Notes: a model not told the origin generated them from the sequence alone. Shown: positions 1 to 8,797, numbered from the stretch's first letter. The stretch is DNA of 57,345 nucleotides from CANKBT01 sp038235705 (GCA_038235705.1 JBBSTR010000007.1:1-57345), one strand, 5' to 3'. Made by a program: numbers and translations.

Positions 1-1
1 C

Positions 2-202
2 GACGAGCACTGGCTCGAGCTGCAGCACAGCACCAGCCTGGTCCCGACCTCCTATCTCCCGGCGGCGACCGGCGGGCCGCTGCACCCCGGCTACCGGGTG
101 GTCGCGGCCGTGATCATCGCGATGCTCGTCACGGTCACCGGTCTGGGCGTGTGCCTGACCTACGGTCCGCACGAACTGTTTGATTTCCTGCGCCTGTCCT
201 GA
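2..202 (+). CDS. C-terminal end of an unidentified membrane protein
   Basis: The window opens inside a reading frame that ends at TGA 200-202. The last 66 residues contain one clear hydrophobic segment (VVAAVIIAMLVTVTGLGVCL) followed by a short charged tail ending FLRLS. This looks like the C-terminal transmembrane helix of a membrane protein. The rest lies outside the window and I do not recognise the family. No GC-rich hairpin stands out in the 117 bases that separate it from the next gene. Confidence 0.5.
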   Translation, partial: DEHWLELQHSTSLVPTSYLPAATGGPLHPGYRVVAAVIIAMLVTVTGLGVCLTYGPHELFDFLRLS

Positions 203-319
203 GGAGCACGACGTCCCTGCGGCCGGGCGCCAAGGCCAGGAGAATCAGAGGCATCGGCCGGCGGCCCCATCGTCCACACACGCTGTTGCCACGACCCCGA
301 CGTAACGTAAGAATGTCTT

Positions 320-1210
320 GTGACACGTCTCTCGGAACCGCGGTCTGTCCCCGGAGCCCGTTGGGGCGGGACACCGTACGACGAGGTACCCCTGCCGTTG
401 GCCAGGGCGGTCTTCCTGACGCCGGCGACGGGATCGGTGCTGCTGCTGGGTGTCTACCTCGCCTCACGGCCTACGTACTACCTGCTCTTGCGGGAAGACC
501 AGGTGGTCGAGTGGTCGCAGTTCGGGTTGTGCCTGCTCGCCTCCGTGGTTGCGGCCCTCGCGACAGCCCGATGGCTCCACCGTGGTGGACGACTGATGCC
601 GGCTCTCCTCCTGCTCGTAGCGCTCGGATGCCTCGCGCTCTGCCTGGAGGAGATCTCGTGGGGGCAACGGGTGCTGGCCCTGCACACGCCCGATGCCTTC
701 GCTGCCGTCAACGAGCAGCAGGAGCTCAATCTGCACAACGTTGAGCTTGCTGACGGCTTCAACCTTCAGGCCGCCTTCAAGGGTGTCTCTTTCGCGATGG
801 GTCTCGTGGGAGCCGCCTGGGCAGTGTTGGCTCGCCCGCGGCACCCGATCTGGGACGAGCCGCGGTTTCTCACGCTGGCTCCCCCGACTGCAGCCGTTCC
901 CGGCTTCATCGGCATGGTGCTCTATTGGCCCGCCGTGTTGCTCCTGCCGCAGCTCGACAACCCCATCACTGCGTTCCAGGAGTGGGCCGAGGCTGGCTTG
1001 TACCTGTCCCTCGCCCTGACGATCGTGTGCATCTATAGGCGGACGCCGCGCGCTGAGGCGGCCCGATCTGCCCCTTCCGCGGCTGCAGCGGGAGACACGT
1101 CGGGAGTGGTGGTCTTGCTGGTACTCGCCTTTGCGTTCCTGACAACCGTGGTCTGCGCCGGCCTCACGGCCTATCACGGGATCGTCCCCGGAAACGTGAT
1201 CAAGTATTAG
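320..1210 (+). CDS. Polytopic membrane protein with EEISWGQR and NLHN motifs
   Basis: A 296-residue protein with about six to seven hydrophobic segments, from residue ~25 to a C-terminal helix. Polar motifs sit at or near membrane edges: EDQVVEW, EEISWGQR and NEQQELNLHN. From memory, uncharacterised membrane proteins in several bacterial phyla share this EEISWGQ...NLHN pattern; no function is known to me. The GTG start at 320 has no good Shine-Dalgarno; a TAACGT box lies at 303-308, 11 nt upstream. Codon choice looks less GC-biased than in the neighbours (for example CTCTATTGG and AAGTATTAG near the 3' end), which may mean a different history. A hairpin follows the stop. Confidence 0.75.
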   Translation: MTRLSEPRSVPGARWGGTPYDEVPLPLARAVFLTPATGSVLLLGVYLASRPTYYLLLREDQVVEWSQFGLCLLASVVAALATARWLHRGGRLMPALLLLVALGCLALCLEEISWGQRVLALHTPDAFAAVNEQQELNLHNVELADGFNLQAAFKGVSFAMGLVGAAWAVLARPRHPIWDEPRFLTLAPPTAAVPGFIGMVLYWPAVLLLPQLDNPITAFQEWAEAGLYLSLALTIVCIYRRTPRAEAARSAPSAAAAGDTSGVVVLLVLAFAFLTTVVCAGLTAYHGIVPGNVIKY

Positions 1211-1258
1211 TTGCCACCGGTGACCGATCGCGAGACGGGTTCTTGCGCCGTTGGCTTG

Positions 1259-1286
1259 CCCGGCCCTCAGCAGAACGCTGGCCGGG
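1259..1286. terminator. Hairpin between two convergent genes
   Basis: Seven-base arms CCCGGCC and GGCCGGG with a further AGC/GCT pairing inside. It lies between the stop of the membrane protein and the stop of ychF, so it could end transcription from either side. There is no U tract, as usual in high-GC genomes. The rest of the 160-base gap shows nothing else. Confidence 0.5.
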
Positions 1287-1370
1287 TCTGCCTCACCCTG
1301 GGTCGCCGCCGTACGTCATCAGCCCTACGGCCAACTCGCCCAGCAAGCTGGCTCTGGCTACGTTTCGGAC

Positions 1371-2444
1371 CTACACGTTGAAGCGGAACTCCACGACGTC
1401 GCCGTCGGTCATCAGGTAGTCCTTGCCCTCGATCCGCGCCTTGCCGGCGGCGCGGGCAGCGGCGACCGAGCCCAGCTCGACCAGGTCGGCGAAGCCGATC
1501 ACCTCGGCCTTGATGAAGCCCTTCTCGAAGTCGGTGTGGATGACGCCGGCGGCCTGCGGGGCGGTGGCCCCGACCGGGATCGTCCAGGCCCGCGCCTCTT
1601 TCGGTCCCGCGGTCAGGTAGGTCTGCAGCCCCAGGGTCTGGAAACCGATCCGGGCCAGCTGGTCCAGGCCGCTCTCGGCCTGACCCATCGACTGCAGCAG
1701 CTCCAGCGCCTCGTCGGGCGCCATCTCAATCAGCTCGGACTCGACCTGGGCGTCCAGGAAGACGGCCTGGGCGGGAGCGACGAGCGCCGCCAGCTCGGCC
1801 CGCTTCGCGTCGTCGACCAGGCCGGCCTCGTCGAGGTTGAACACGTAGACGAAAGGCTTGGCGGTGAGCAGGTGCAGCTCGCGCAGCGGCTCCCGGTCCA
1901 GGCCTGCGGCGGTCACGGTCTGGCCGGTCTGCAGCACCTCGATCGCCTCTCGCACGGCGTCGAGCACGATCTGCATCTCCTTCTTGAGCCTGATCTCCTT
2001 CTCGAGCCGGGGCACGGCCTTCTCGAGCGTCTGCAGGTCGGCGAGGATCAGCTCCGCGTTGATGATCTCCAGGTCGTCCTGCGGGTCCACCCGGCCGGAG
2101 ACGTGCACCACGTCGGGGTCGGCGAACACCCTGATCACCTGGCAGATCGCGTCGCTCTCACGGATGGTGGCCAAAAACTTGTTGCCAAGGCCCTCACCCT
2201 CGCTGGCGCCCTTGACGATGCCGGCGATGTCCACGAAACCGACGGTCGCCGGAACGATGCGCGCACTGCCGAACACCTCGGCGAGGGCCGCCAGCCGCGG
2301 GTCCGGGACACCGACGACCCCGACGTTCGGCTCGATCGTCGCGAACGGGTAGTTGGCGGCGAGCACGTCGTTCTTGGTGAGCGCGTTGAACAGGGTGCTC
2401 TTGCCGACGTTGGGCAGACCGACGATGCCGAGGGTGAGGCTCAC
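1371..2444 (-). CDS. ychF: Redox-regulated ATPase/GTPase YchF (OBG family)
   Basis: A 357-residue cytosolic P-loop NTPase of the OBG/HflX superfamily. YchF binds ATP in preference to GTP and associates with ribosomes. The Walker A motif GLPNVGKST is at residues ~8-16, the switch region NYPFATIEPNVG follows, and DIAGIVKGASEGEGLGNKFL is the G3 region. A TGS-like C-terminus ends YLMTDGDVVEFRFNV. Length matches the family. The open frame continues far upstream, but homology begins at the GTG giving VSLTLGIVGLPNVG, and a TAGCGT box lies 8 nt before it. It is convergent with the upstream membrane protein gene. Confidence 0.97.
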   Translation of the reverse strand: MSLTLGIVGLPNVGKSTLFNALTKNDVLAANYPFATIEPNVGVVGVPDPRLAALAEVFGSARIVPATVGFVDIAGIVKGASEGEGLGNKFLATIRESDAICQVIRVFADPDVVHVSGRVDPQDDLEIINAELILADLQTLEKAVPRLEKEIRLKKEMQIVLDAVREAIEVLQTGQTVTAAGLDREPLRELHLLTAKPFVYVFNLDEAGLVDDAKRAELAALVAPAQAVFLDAQVESELIEMAPDEALELLQSMGQAESGLDQLARIGFQTLGLQTYLTAGPKEARAWTIPVGATAPQAAGVIHTDFEKGFIKAEVIGFADLVELGSVAAARAAGKARIEGKDYLMTDGDVVEFRFNV

Positions 2445-2452
2445 GCGTCGCG

Positions 2453-2458
2453 ACGCTA
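2453..2458 (-). promoter_or_regulatory. -10 box for leaderless ychF
   Basis: TAGCGT on the minus strand, 8 nt before the GTG of ychF, with no Shine-Dalgarno in between. It fits the TANNNT-spacer-start pattern that recurs in this window. Confidence 0.5.
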
Positions 2459-2498
2459 CCGGCGTGCCGTGGACGAGGACCGGTGGAAGGCTGCGCTC

Positions 2499-3218
2499 AT
2501 GCCGGACAGGGACGTACGCGCGGTCACCTACGACCTGTGGCTGACCCTGCTCGTCGACCAGGACCCCCTGGCCGCGTACGAGCTGCGCGTCCGGGCCGTC
2601 GCCGACGCGCTGGACGTCTCGGTCCGCGACAGCGAACGACACCTGCGGACGGCCTACACGGCGCTGCACGCCTGCTCGAGGACGGGCCGTGCGATGACGG
2701 TGCCGGACATCGCCGCGCTGCTCGTACGAGAGGCCGACGGTGACCCGGACCGGGTGACAGACCTGGTCGACGCGCTGGAGTCCCCCACCTCCGACGTGGG
2801 CGTACGCCTGCTGCCCGGCGCACGGGAAGCCCTGGAGGCCGTGACGGCGGCCGGTCTGCCGCTGGGGCTGATCTGCGACACCGGGATGAGCTCGGGACGC
2901 CACCTGCGTCACCTCCTCGACGACCTCGGGGTGCTCGAGGCCTTCGCCGTCACCGTGTTCAGCGACGAGACGGGGGTGCCCAAGCCAGGGCTGCGGCCGT
3001 TCACCCTCGCGCTGGCCGAGGTCGGCGTCGAGCCTGGCGACGCGGTGCACATCGGCGACATCCGCCGACGCGACGTCGCTGGCGCGCGCGGCGCGGGGAT
3101 GGCCGCGATCCGCTACCGCGGCGGACGCGACGACCCGGACACAGCGAGCCCCGACGCCGAGCACGTCGTCGACACGCACGACGAGGCGCTCGCACTGCTG
3201 GGGCTCAGGGGCGGCTGA
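2499..3218 (+). CDS. HAD-superfamily hydrolase
   Basis: A 239-residue haloacid-dehalogenase-type hydrolase, probably a phosphatase, with unknown substrate. Motif I is YDLWLTLL: the nucleophilic Asp is present, but the usual DxD second Asp is Trp, as in several HAD subgroups. Motif II is LICDTG, motif III the Lys in GVPKPG, and motif IV HIGDIRRRDVAGARGAGM. The ATG at 2499 has GGAAGG upstream; the longer open frame before it is antisense to ychF and not real. The gene is divergent from ychF and its last 14 bases overlap the end of the protease gene on the other strand. Confidence 0.88.
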   Translation: MPDRDVRAVTYDLWLTLLVDQDPLAAYELRVRAVADALDVSVRDSERHLRTAYTALHACSRTGRAMTVPDIAALLVREADGDPDRVTDLVDALESPTSDVGVRLLPGAREALEAVTAAGLPLGLICDTGMSSGRHLRHLLDDLGVLEAFAVTVFSDETGVPKPGLRPFTLALAEVGVEPGDAVHIGDIRRRDVAGARGAGMAAIRYRGGRDDPDTASPDAEHVVDTHDEALALLGLRGG

Positions 3219-5139
3219 CCACCCCGACCTCGCCGTACGCCTGCAGGAGCCGGGTCAGGAACGAGGCCATCTGGTCGCGCCGGACCGGGACCTGCGGGTC
3301 GAACCGTCGGACGCCGGTACCGGTCGCGATGCCGTAACGGGCCGCGGCGTCGATCGCGGACTCGTGCACGTCGCCCGTGTCGTCGTCGAAGAAGTCGCTG
3401 CGCGAGGTGAGCACCGTGCCCGTCGCGGCCGTGTAGGCGCGCATGAGGAACGTGGCCATCGCGTCGCGGGCCACCGGCACGGACGGGCCGTAGATGTTGG
3501 GGGTGCGGCCCAGCACCACGCCCGCGTCGGCGAGGCGGTTGATGTCGTTCTCGTGCACGTCGCCGTCGTCGTCGTAGAACGCGTCCGGGACGTCCTCCGG
3601 CAGGTGCAGCCCGGCGGCTTCGAGCTCGCGCACCAGGAACGAGGCCAGCTGTCCGCGGGACACGGTCGCACCCGGGTCGTAGGCCCGATCGGCACGGCCG
3701 CGGCTGATCCCGTACCAGGCGAGGCAGTCGATCGCCCGCGCGTGGACGGACGCCGGGTCGACGTCGGCATACCAGCCGAGCGGCACCTGGCCGCTGGGGC
3801 AGACCGCGTCCAGGGCGCGGGCGCTGCCGTTCGTCGGGGTGAGCAGCGCCTTGTTCGCTGGCGCCGCCGGGGCCGACACACGGGCCACGGCCAGAGCCAC
3901 GGCGTCGGCCGCCTGCAGCAGGCCTGCGCCGGACAGCTCGTCCCTGCCGCGCGGCCCGAGGTCCTTCGCGCTCGCCGTCAGCACGCTCCGGACCTGTGCC
4001 GCGTCCCGGAGCCCGACGGACTCGACGAGCGCCGCGGCTGCCGCGACCATCGGGGCGGCGAAGGAGGTGCCGTCCTCCATGCAGAAGCAGGTCTTGCTGC
4101 GGTCGGCGGGGTCCAGGCTCTCCTGCACGATGCCGTCGGGATAGCCGTCGTGGTCGAGGTCCTGGGTGACGTCCCCGCCGGGCGCGACGAGCGCCAGGCG
4201 CGGGCCGTAGCTGCTGTACGAGGTGGCAGCGCCGGTCCGGCCGGTCGAGCCGACCGCCAGCACCCCGTCGAAGCCGGCCGGGTAGCCGACGAACCGGGTC
4301 CCCTGGTTGCCGGACGCTGCCACCACCACGACCCCGGCGTCGACGGCGTAGCGCACGGCGTCCTGGAGCACCGAGGACGAGGTCGGACCCCCGAGGCTGA
4401 GGTTGATCACGTCGGCGCCGCGGTTGACCGCGTAACGGATCCCCTGCGCCACCTGGAAGTCCGTGCCGTCGCCCCTGCCGTCCAGGACCCGGATCGGCAT
4501 GATCTTCGCCCCGTACGCCAGGCCCGCCGGACCGCGGTCGTCGCTCGCGCCCGCGGCAATCACCCCGGCCACGAACGTCCCGTGGCCGCTCAGGTCCTGC
4601 GGCACGTCGTCGCCGTCGACGAAGTCACGCCCTGGGAGCAGCCGGTCCTGCGGGATGCTCGGCACCACCGGGGTCGGTTGGCCGGGGTAGGCCGCCACCC
4701 CGCTGTCCACGACCGCGACCACCGTGCCCTCGCCGGACGTCGTCGTCCACGCCTGCGCGGCCTGGACCGCAGGCAGGCTCCACCGGGGGGCAGCAGCAGG
4801 GTCTCCGGACGGGGTGCTCGTTGCCAGCCGCGGAGAGGCGCCGAGCGCCGTCAGCCGTACGGGCGGGGCAACCCCGACCACGTCCGGCACCGCTGCCAGT
4901 CGGGCGGCGGCAGACGGGGTCAGCCGGGTCAGGGCGTAGTCGCCTGCGCCGGCGAACCGGCTCGCGGTTCCGCCCGCCTTCTCGACGGTGGCTCGGCGCT
5001 CCTGTGGCGTGGACCCGGCGACGAAGTGCACGACCTGCAGCCGCGCGTCCCCGGCGGCCGCGGCGCCGGGGAGCAGACCGAGCACGAGCAGCGCGGCCGG
5101 CAGGGCCGTCGCGGCGCGGCGTAGCGGGACCCGGGGCAC
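3205..5139 (-). CDS. Secreted subtilisin-like (S8) protease with three SLH-type repeats
   Basis: A 644-residue exported protease. A signal peptide (Arg-rich start, LPAALLVLGLLPGAAAAG) is followed by an inhibitor-like propeptide to residue ~115. The catalytic triad is visible: Asp145 in VVDSG, His186 in GHGTFVAG and Ser359 in GTSFAAP, with oxyanion Asn278. Residues ~445-640 form three S-layer-homology-like repeats with the pattern YGI..G...FDP...V.R.QMASFL. Two are preceded by Asp-rich stretches (FYDDDGDVHE, FFDDDTGDVHE) that may bind calcium. The product is likely anchored to or acting at the cell envelope. The start is GTG; upstream signals are weak. Confidence 0.92.
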   Translation of the reverse strand: MPRVPLRRAATALPAALLVLGLLPGAAAAGDARLQVVHFVAGSTPQERRATVEKAGGTASRFAGAGDYALTRLTPSAAARLAAVPDVVGVAPPVRLTALGASPRLATSTPSGDPAAAPRWSLPAVQAAQAWTTTSGEGTVVAVVDSGVAAYPGQPTPVVPSIPQDRLLPGRDFVDGDDVPQDLSGHGTFVAGVIAAGASDDRGPAGLAYGAKIMPIRVLDGRGDGTDFQVAQGIRYAVNRGADVINLSLGGPTSSSVLQDAVRYAVDAGVVVVAASGNQGTRFVGYPAGFDGVLAVGSTGRTGAATSYSSYGPRLALVAPGGDVTQDLDHDGYPDGIVQESLDPADRSKTCFCMEDGTSFAAPMVAAAAALVESVGLRDAAQVRSVLTASAKDLGPRGRDELSGAGLLQAADAVALAVARVSAPAAPANKALLTPTNGSARALDAVCPSGQVPLGWYADVDPASVHARAIDCLAWYGISRGRADRAYDPGATVSRGQLASFLVRELEAAGLHLPEDVPDAFYDDDGDVHENDINRLADAGVVLGRTPNIYGPSVPVARDAMATFLMRAYTAATGTVLTSRSDFFDDDTGDVHESAIDAAARYGIATGTGVRRFDPQVPVRRDQMASFLTRLLQAYGEVGVVSRP

Positions 5140-5226
5140 GCTCCACAGCCTGCCGTCTCAGAGCCCTCCGGTCTGGTTCCCAACGGCCGTGTCGGTCCTG
5201 TCGGTGGTCGGTGGCACGGTGCGGGG

Positions 5227-6333
5227 ATGGATCTTCTCGTGCTTCTGATGGCCCTCGGCGTCGGCGTGGCGATCGGTGTCTGGGCGGCCACCGCCCGGGC
5301 TACCGGTGCCCGCACCGCGTTGCAGACCGCCGAGCTGGCGCTGGCCCGGGAGCGGGCGGCCTCTGGCGAGCTCGCGCGCCAGCAGGACGGCGTGCACGCC
5401 GTGGTCGGCCCGCTCCGGGACCACCTGACCGCGGTCGAGGGTCAGCTGCAGACCCTGGAGCGCGAGCGGGCCCGCCAGCTGGGCGAGCTGAGCGCCCAGG
5501 TCGGCCAGGTGCAGGCCGGATCCGAGCGGCTCGGCCGCGAGACGGCCGCCCTCGTCGACGCCCTGCGACGCCCCCAGGCCCGCGGCCGTTGGGGCGAGCT
5601 GCAGCTGCGGCGCGTCGTCGAGCACGCCGGGATGCTCGAGCGGTGCGACTTCACCGAGCAGGCCCACCTGGTCGGTGAGGACGGGCCGCTGCGTCCCGAC
5701 CTGGTGGTGCACCTGCCCGGCGGTCGCTGCGTGGTGGTCGACGCAAAGGTCACGCTGGCCGCTTATCTGGAGGCGGTCGAGGCGCCGGACGCCGCCGTCC
5801 GGGAGGAGCGCACGGCGGCTCATGCCCGGCACCTGCGCGCCCACGTGGCTGGGCTTGCCAGCAAGGACTACTGGCGGGCCCTGCCGGCCTCGCCGGAGTT
5901 CGTCGTGCTGTTCCTGCCCGGGGAGAGCTTTCTCGGTCCCGCGCTGGAGCACGACCCGGCGCTGCTCGACGACGCGTACGCCGCCGGGGTGCACCTCGCG
6001 ACCCCGACCACCCTGGTCACCCTGCTGCGGGCGGTCGCGCACGGCTGGCGAGGGGCTGCTCTGGCCGACGACGCACAGGCCGTGCTCACCGCCGGCCGCG
6101 CGGTGCACGACCGGTTGTCGACCCTGGCCGGGCACCTGGACAAGCTGGGCCGCAGCTTGACCGGCTCGGTCGCGGCCTACAACGCGACCGTCGGCTCGCT
6201 GGAGCGGTCGGTGCTGCCGGCCACCCGCAGGATGGCCGATCTCGGGGTGACGGGCGGCTCGGTCCCCGTGCCGCGCGAGGTGGTGGAGGTCGCGAAGCCG
6301 ATCACTGCCCCGGCCCTGCTGGACACCGGCTGA
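5227..6333 (+). CDS. rmuC: RmuC-family DNA recombination protein
   Basis: A 368-residue protein with an N-terminal membrane segment (residues ~2-20), a long coiled coil (~30-115) and the RmuC domain. Family motifs include RGRWGELQLRRVVEHAGM, LRPDLVVHLPGG and VVVDAKVTLAAYLEAV. RmuC limits inversion and rearrangement at short inverted repeats; the domain is related to PD-(D/E)xK nucleases, and D and K in VVDAKV fit such a site. It is transcribed away from the protease gene across an 87-base divergent spacer in which I see no clear promoter. Confidence 0.9.
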   Translation: MDLLVLLMALGVGVAIGVWAATARATGARTALQTAELALARERAASGELARQQDGVHAVVGPLRDHLTAVEGQLQTLERERARQLGELSAQVGQVQAGSERLGRETAALVDALRRPQARGRWGELQLRRVVEHAGMLERCDFTEQAHLVGEDGPLRPDLVVHLPGGRCVVVDAKVTLAAYLEAVEAPDAAVREERTAAHARHLRAHVAGLASKDYWRALPASPEFVVLFLPGESFLGPALEHDPALLDDAYAAGVHLATPTTLVTLLRAVAHGWRGAALADDAQAVLTAGRAVHDRLSTLAGHLDKLGRSLTGSVAAYNATVGSLERSVLPATRRMADLGVTGGSVPVPREVVEVAKPITAPALLDTG

Positions 6334-6389
6334 CTGTCGTCGCTCACCGAGCGCCCTGAGACCTCACGGCGGCGTCACAGCCCCGGCTG

Positions 6390-6395
6390 TAGCGT
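6390..6395 (+). promoter_or_regulatory. -10 box for leaderless DUF6542 gene
   Basis: TAGCGT exactly 6 nt before the GTG at 6402, with no Shine-Dalgarno. It supports the GTG as start and suggests a transcript beginning at or next to that codon. Confidence 0.6.
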
Positions 6396-6401
6396 GACGC
6401 C

Positions 6402-6839
6402 GTGTCTTCGTACGGCCCTCCCGGTCCTCCCGTGCGACCGGCACCGGTCCCCCGACGCACCATGAGCCCTGCCGGCCGTCACGCAGGCATGAGCCCGATC
6501 GTGGCGGTGCTCCTGCTGCTGGGCCTCAGCGCGATCGGCGCGGTCGTCGACCTCTCGCTCGGCCACGGGCTCGACGTCGCCTACGCGATCCTGTTCGTCG
6601 CCGGGTGCGGGGTCGCGGCCGTCGGGGTGCAGCGAGGCCACCTGCTCGTGCCGGTGTTCGCGCCCGCCCTGGTGTTCGGCGGCACCGTCCTGACCGCCAC
6701 GCTCGCGAACACCTCACCGCTGAGCCTCGTCAACGTCGCGGCCGACGGCTTCATCCGGCTGCTCGAAGGGGCCCCCGTGCTGTTCGCCGGGACCCTGCTC
6801 GCCTTGGTGGTCGTCCTGTTCCGCCGCCTGCGCGGCTGA
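6402..6839 (+). CDS. DUF6542 membrane protein
   Basis: A 145-residue protein with a short Pro-rich cytosolic N-terminus (GPPGPPVRPAPVPRR) and four hydrophobic segments from residue ~30, ending in the basic tail FRRLRG. Arrangement and neighbourhood match DUF6542 proteins, which sit beside ispH in many actinobacteria, including mycobacteria. No enzymatic motif is visible and the function is unknown. It converges on ispH with a 35-base gap. Confidence 0.75.
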   Translation: MSSYGPPGPPVRPAPVPRRTMSPAGRHAGMSPIVAVLLLLGLSAIGAVVDLSLGHGLDVAYAILFVAGCGVAAVGVQRGHLLVPVFAPALVFGGTVLTATLANTSPLSLVNVAADGFIRLLEGAPVLFAGTLLALVVVLFRRLRG

Positions 6840-6874
6840 CCCGTCGTCCGGCGCACGTGCGGCCTTTCGGCGCG

Positions 6875-7870
6875 CTAGGCCTCCGGGGCCTGCCCGGCCT
6901 GCGCTGCCTCGCGCTCGGCCCGCCGCAGCTCCGGGGGCAACGCGAAGATCAGGTGCTCCTGCGCCGACTCCACCTCGACGACGTCGGCGAACCCGCGCTC
7001 GGCGAGCCACGACAGGACCCCGGCGACCAGCACCTCCGGGACCGACGCGCCGGAGGTGACCCCGACCGTCGTGACGCCGTCGAGCCACGCCGCCTCGGCA
7101 TGCTCCGCGCCGTCGATGAGGTGAGCCGCGCGGGCACCGGCCTCCAAGGCCACCTCCACCAGCCGCACGGAGTTGGAGCTGTTGGCCGACCCGACGACCA
7201 GCAGGAGGTCGGCGTCCTGCGCGATCTCCTTGACGGCGATCTGACGGTTGGACGTCGCATAGCAGATGTCAGCCGACGGCGGGCCCTGCAGCAACGGGAA
7301 CCGCTCCCGGAGCGCTCTCACCGTGGTCTCGGTCTCGTCGACCGACAGCGTCGTCTGCGAGAGGTAGGCCACCTTCTCCGGGTCACGGACCTGCACGGTC
7401 GCCGCCTGCTCGACGTCCTCGACGAGGTGGATGTTCTCCGGCGCCTGTCCGGTGGTGCCGACGACCTCCTCGTGGCCACCGTGCCCGATCAGCACGATGT
7501 CGAGATCCTCGGCGGCGAACCGCCGGGCCTCTACGTGCACCTTGGTGACCAGCGGGCAGGTCGCGTCGATCGTCCGCAGGCTGCGGGCCTTCGCGCTGGC
7601 GTGCACGGTCGGGGCGACGCCGTGGGCGCTGAAGACCACCGTCGCGCCCTCCGGCACCTCGTCGTTCTCCTCGACGAAGACCGCTCCGGCCGCCTCCAGC
7701 GTGCGGACGACGTGGGCGTTGTGGACGATCTGCTTGCGGACGTAGACCGGTGCGCCGTACAGCGCCAAAGCCCGCTCGACGGTCACGACGGCGCGGTCGA
7801 CGCCGGCGCAGTAGCCGCGGGGCTTGGCGACCAGGACGCGCTTGGACGGTGCTGGCAGGGTCTGCTCCAT
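6875..7870 (-). CDS. ispH: 4-hydroxy-3-methylbut-2-enyl diphosphate reductase IspH
   Basis: The last enzyme of the MEP isoprenoid pathway, a cytosolic 4Fe-4S protein that converts HMBPP to IPP and DMAPP. The 331-residue product has the three cluster cysteines Cys21 (GYCAGV), Cys105 (DATCPLV) and Cys203 (ICYATSNRQ), plus the conserved HGGHEEVVGT and SANSSNSVRL stretches. The ATG is preceded by TACCCT at 6 nt, suggesting a leaderless mRNA. The gene diverges from the lipid-droplet-type protein and xseAB, the same order as in mycobacteria. Confidence 0.98.
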   Translation of the reverse strand: MEQTLPAPSKRVLVAKPRGYCAGVDRAVVTVERALALYGAPVYVRKQIVHNAHVVRTLEAAGAVFVEENDEVPEGATVVFSAHGVAPTVHASAKARSLRTIDATCPLVTKVHVEARRFAAEDLDIVLIGHGGHEEVVGTTGQAPENIHLVEDVEQAATVQVRDPEKVAYLSQTTLSVDETETTVRALRERFPLLQGPPSADICYATSNRQIAVKEIAQDADLLLVVGSANSSNSVRLVEVALEAGARAAHLIDGAEHAEAAWLDGVTTVGVTSGASVPEVLVAGVLSWLAERGFADVVEVESAQEHLIFALPPELRRAEREAAQAGQAPEA

Positions 7871-7876
7871 GCGTCA

Positions 7877-7882
7877 AGGGTA
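7877..7882 (-). promoter_or_regulatory. -10 box for leaderless ispH
   Basis: TACCCT on the minus strand, 6 nt before the ispH ATG, with no Shine-Dalgarno in the gap. Confidence 0.6.
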
Positions 7883-7987
7883 GGCCGTGCGTAGCGGGCT
7901 TCGGACTGGTGTGACGTCGTCCGCGCCGGGTGTGCGGGTCGGGCACGCGGGCAGGTGAACCACGCCCGCACCGTCTTGGAGGACCCA

Positions 7988-8797
7988 GTGACAGCCACTT
8001 TGCCCACCCCGGTCGCCGCCGTGATCGGCATCGTCCCGACGCTCGCTGACCGCGCCGGTCGGATCCCCGCCAAGCTGGTGCAGCTTCCGCTGCTCGCCGT
8101 CTCGCGGGCGCTCACCACCGTCGAGGTCGTGCAGCGCGACTACGACGAGCTGGCCGAACGCGGCGAGTCCCTGGTGCGTCGGCTGCGTGGTCACGCCGAG
8201 GATCGCTTCGACGAGACCGAGGACCGGATGGAGCAGGCCGCCGACCGGTTCACCGCGCGCGCGCAGCAGGCCCGGGGCGCGGTCGAGAACCGAGCCGAGC
8301 GGATCAGGGGCACGCTGGAGGACCGCGCCGAGGAGGCGGGCGACACGCTTCGCTCCGTGGCCGGAGGTGCCACCCGCTCGCTCGGAGAGCGGGCGGAGAA
8401 GGCCGAGAAGGCGGTCGAGCGCGTCGCCGACAAGGTGGCGCCCAGCGAGACCGAGGTCCTGCCCGAGGCGGAGCAGCCCAAGGGCCACGCCACCCCGAAG
8501 GCGACCGAGCCGGAGTCGGCGCGGCTCGACACCGCGGTGTCCGCCCAGGTGGAGTCGGTCGTCGAGGCGGCCGTGGCACCACTCCACGGTGACGTGCTCG
8601 ACCACGACGACCTGCCGCTGCCCGACTACGACCACATGACCCTGGGCTCCCTGCGCGGCCGGCTCCGCAGCCTGTCGCTCACCCAGCTCGGGCAGGTCCG
8701 GGCGTACGAGAAGGCGCATGCCGACCGGCTGCCCGTCGTCACCATGCTCGACAACCGGATCGCCAAGCTCGCCGCCGAGCCGTCCACCGCCCGTTGA
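7988..8797 (+). CDS. Lipid-droplet-associated-type protein (coiled, phasin-like)
   Basis: A 269-residue protein. It has an N-terminal amphipathic region (IPAKLVQLPLLAVSRALTTVE), a long charged helical stretch rich in Glu, Arg and Ala (residues ~60-150), an acidic linker, and a conserved C-terminal helical domain (YDHMTLGSLRGRLRSLSL...RLPVVTMLDNRIAKL). Proteins with this tail beside ispH and xseA are annotated in mycobacteria as lipid-droplet associated; a role coating lipid or polymer inclusions is inferred from that. I chose the GTG at 7988 because GGAGG lies 5 nt upstream; an in-frame GTG at 7955 has no ribosome site. Confidence 0.7.
   Translation: MTATLPTPVAAVIGIVPTLADRAGRIPAKLVQLPLLAVSRALTTVEVVQRDYDELAERGESLVRRLRGHAEDRFDETEDRMEQAADRFTARAQQARGAVENRAERIRGTLEDRAEEAGDTLRSVAGGATRSLGERAEKAEKAVERVADKVAPSETEVLPEAEQPKGHATPKATEPESARLDTAVSAQVESVVEAAVAPLHGDVLDHDDLPLPDYDHMTLGSLRGRLRSLSLTQLGQVRAYEKAHADRLPVVTMLDNRIAKLAAEPSTAR

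Noticed and set aside
286..744. Plus-strand ORF overlapping the first complete membrane protein gene
   Set aside because: Its product is Arg/Pro/Ala-rich without hydrophobic pattern or motif; the overlapping frame at 320 shows clear transmembrane segments.
1251..3218. A 655-residue plus-strand frame covering the HAD gene and antisense ychF
   Set aside because: The first ~415 residues are antisense to ychF and lack any domain; the HAD protein starts at 2499.
3364..5124. Long open frame antisense to the S8 protease
   Set aside because: Translation is Arg/Val/Gly-rich with no recognisable domain; the protease frame has a full catalytic triad and signal peptide.
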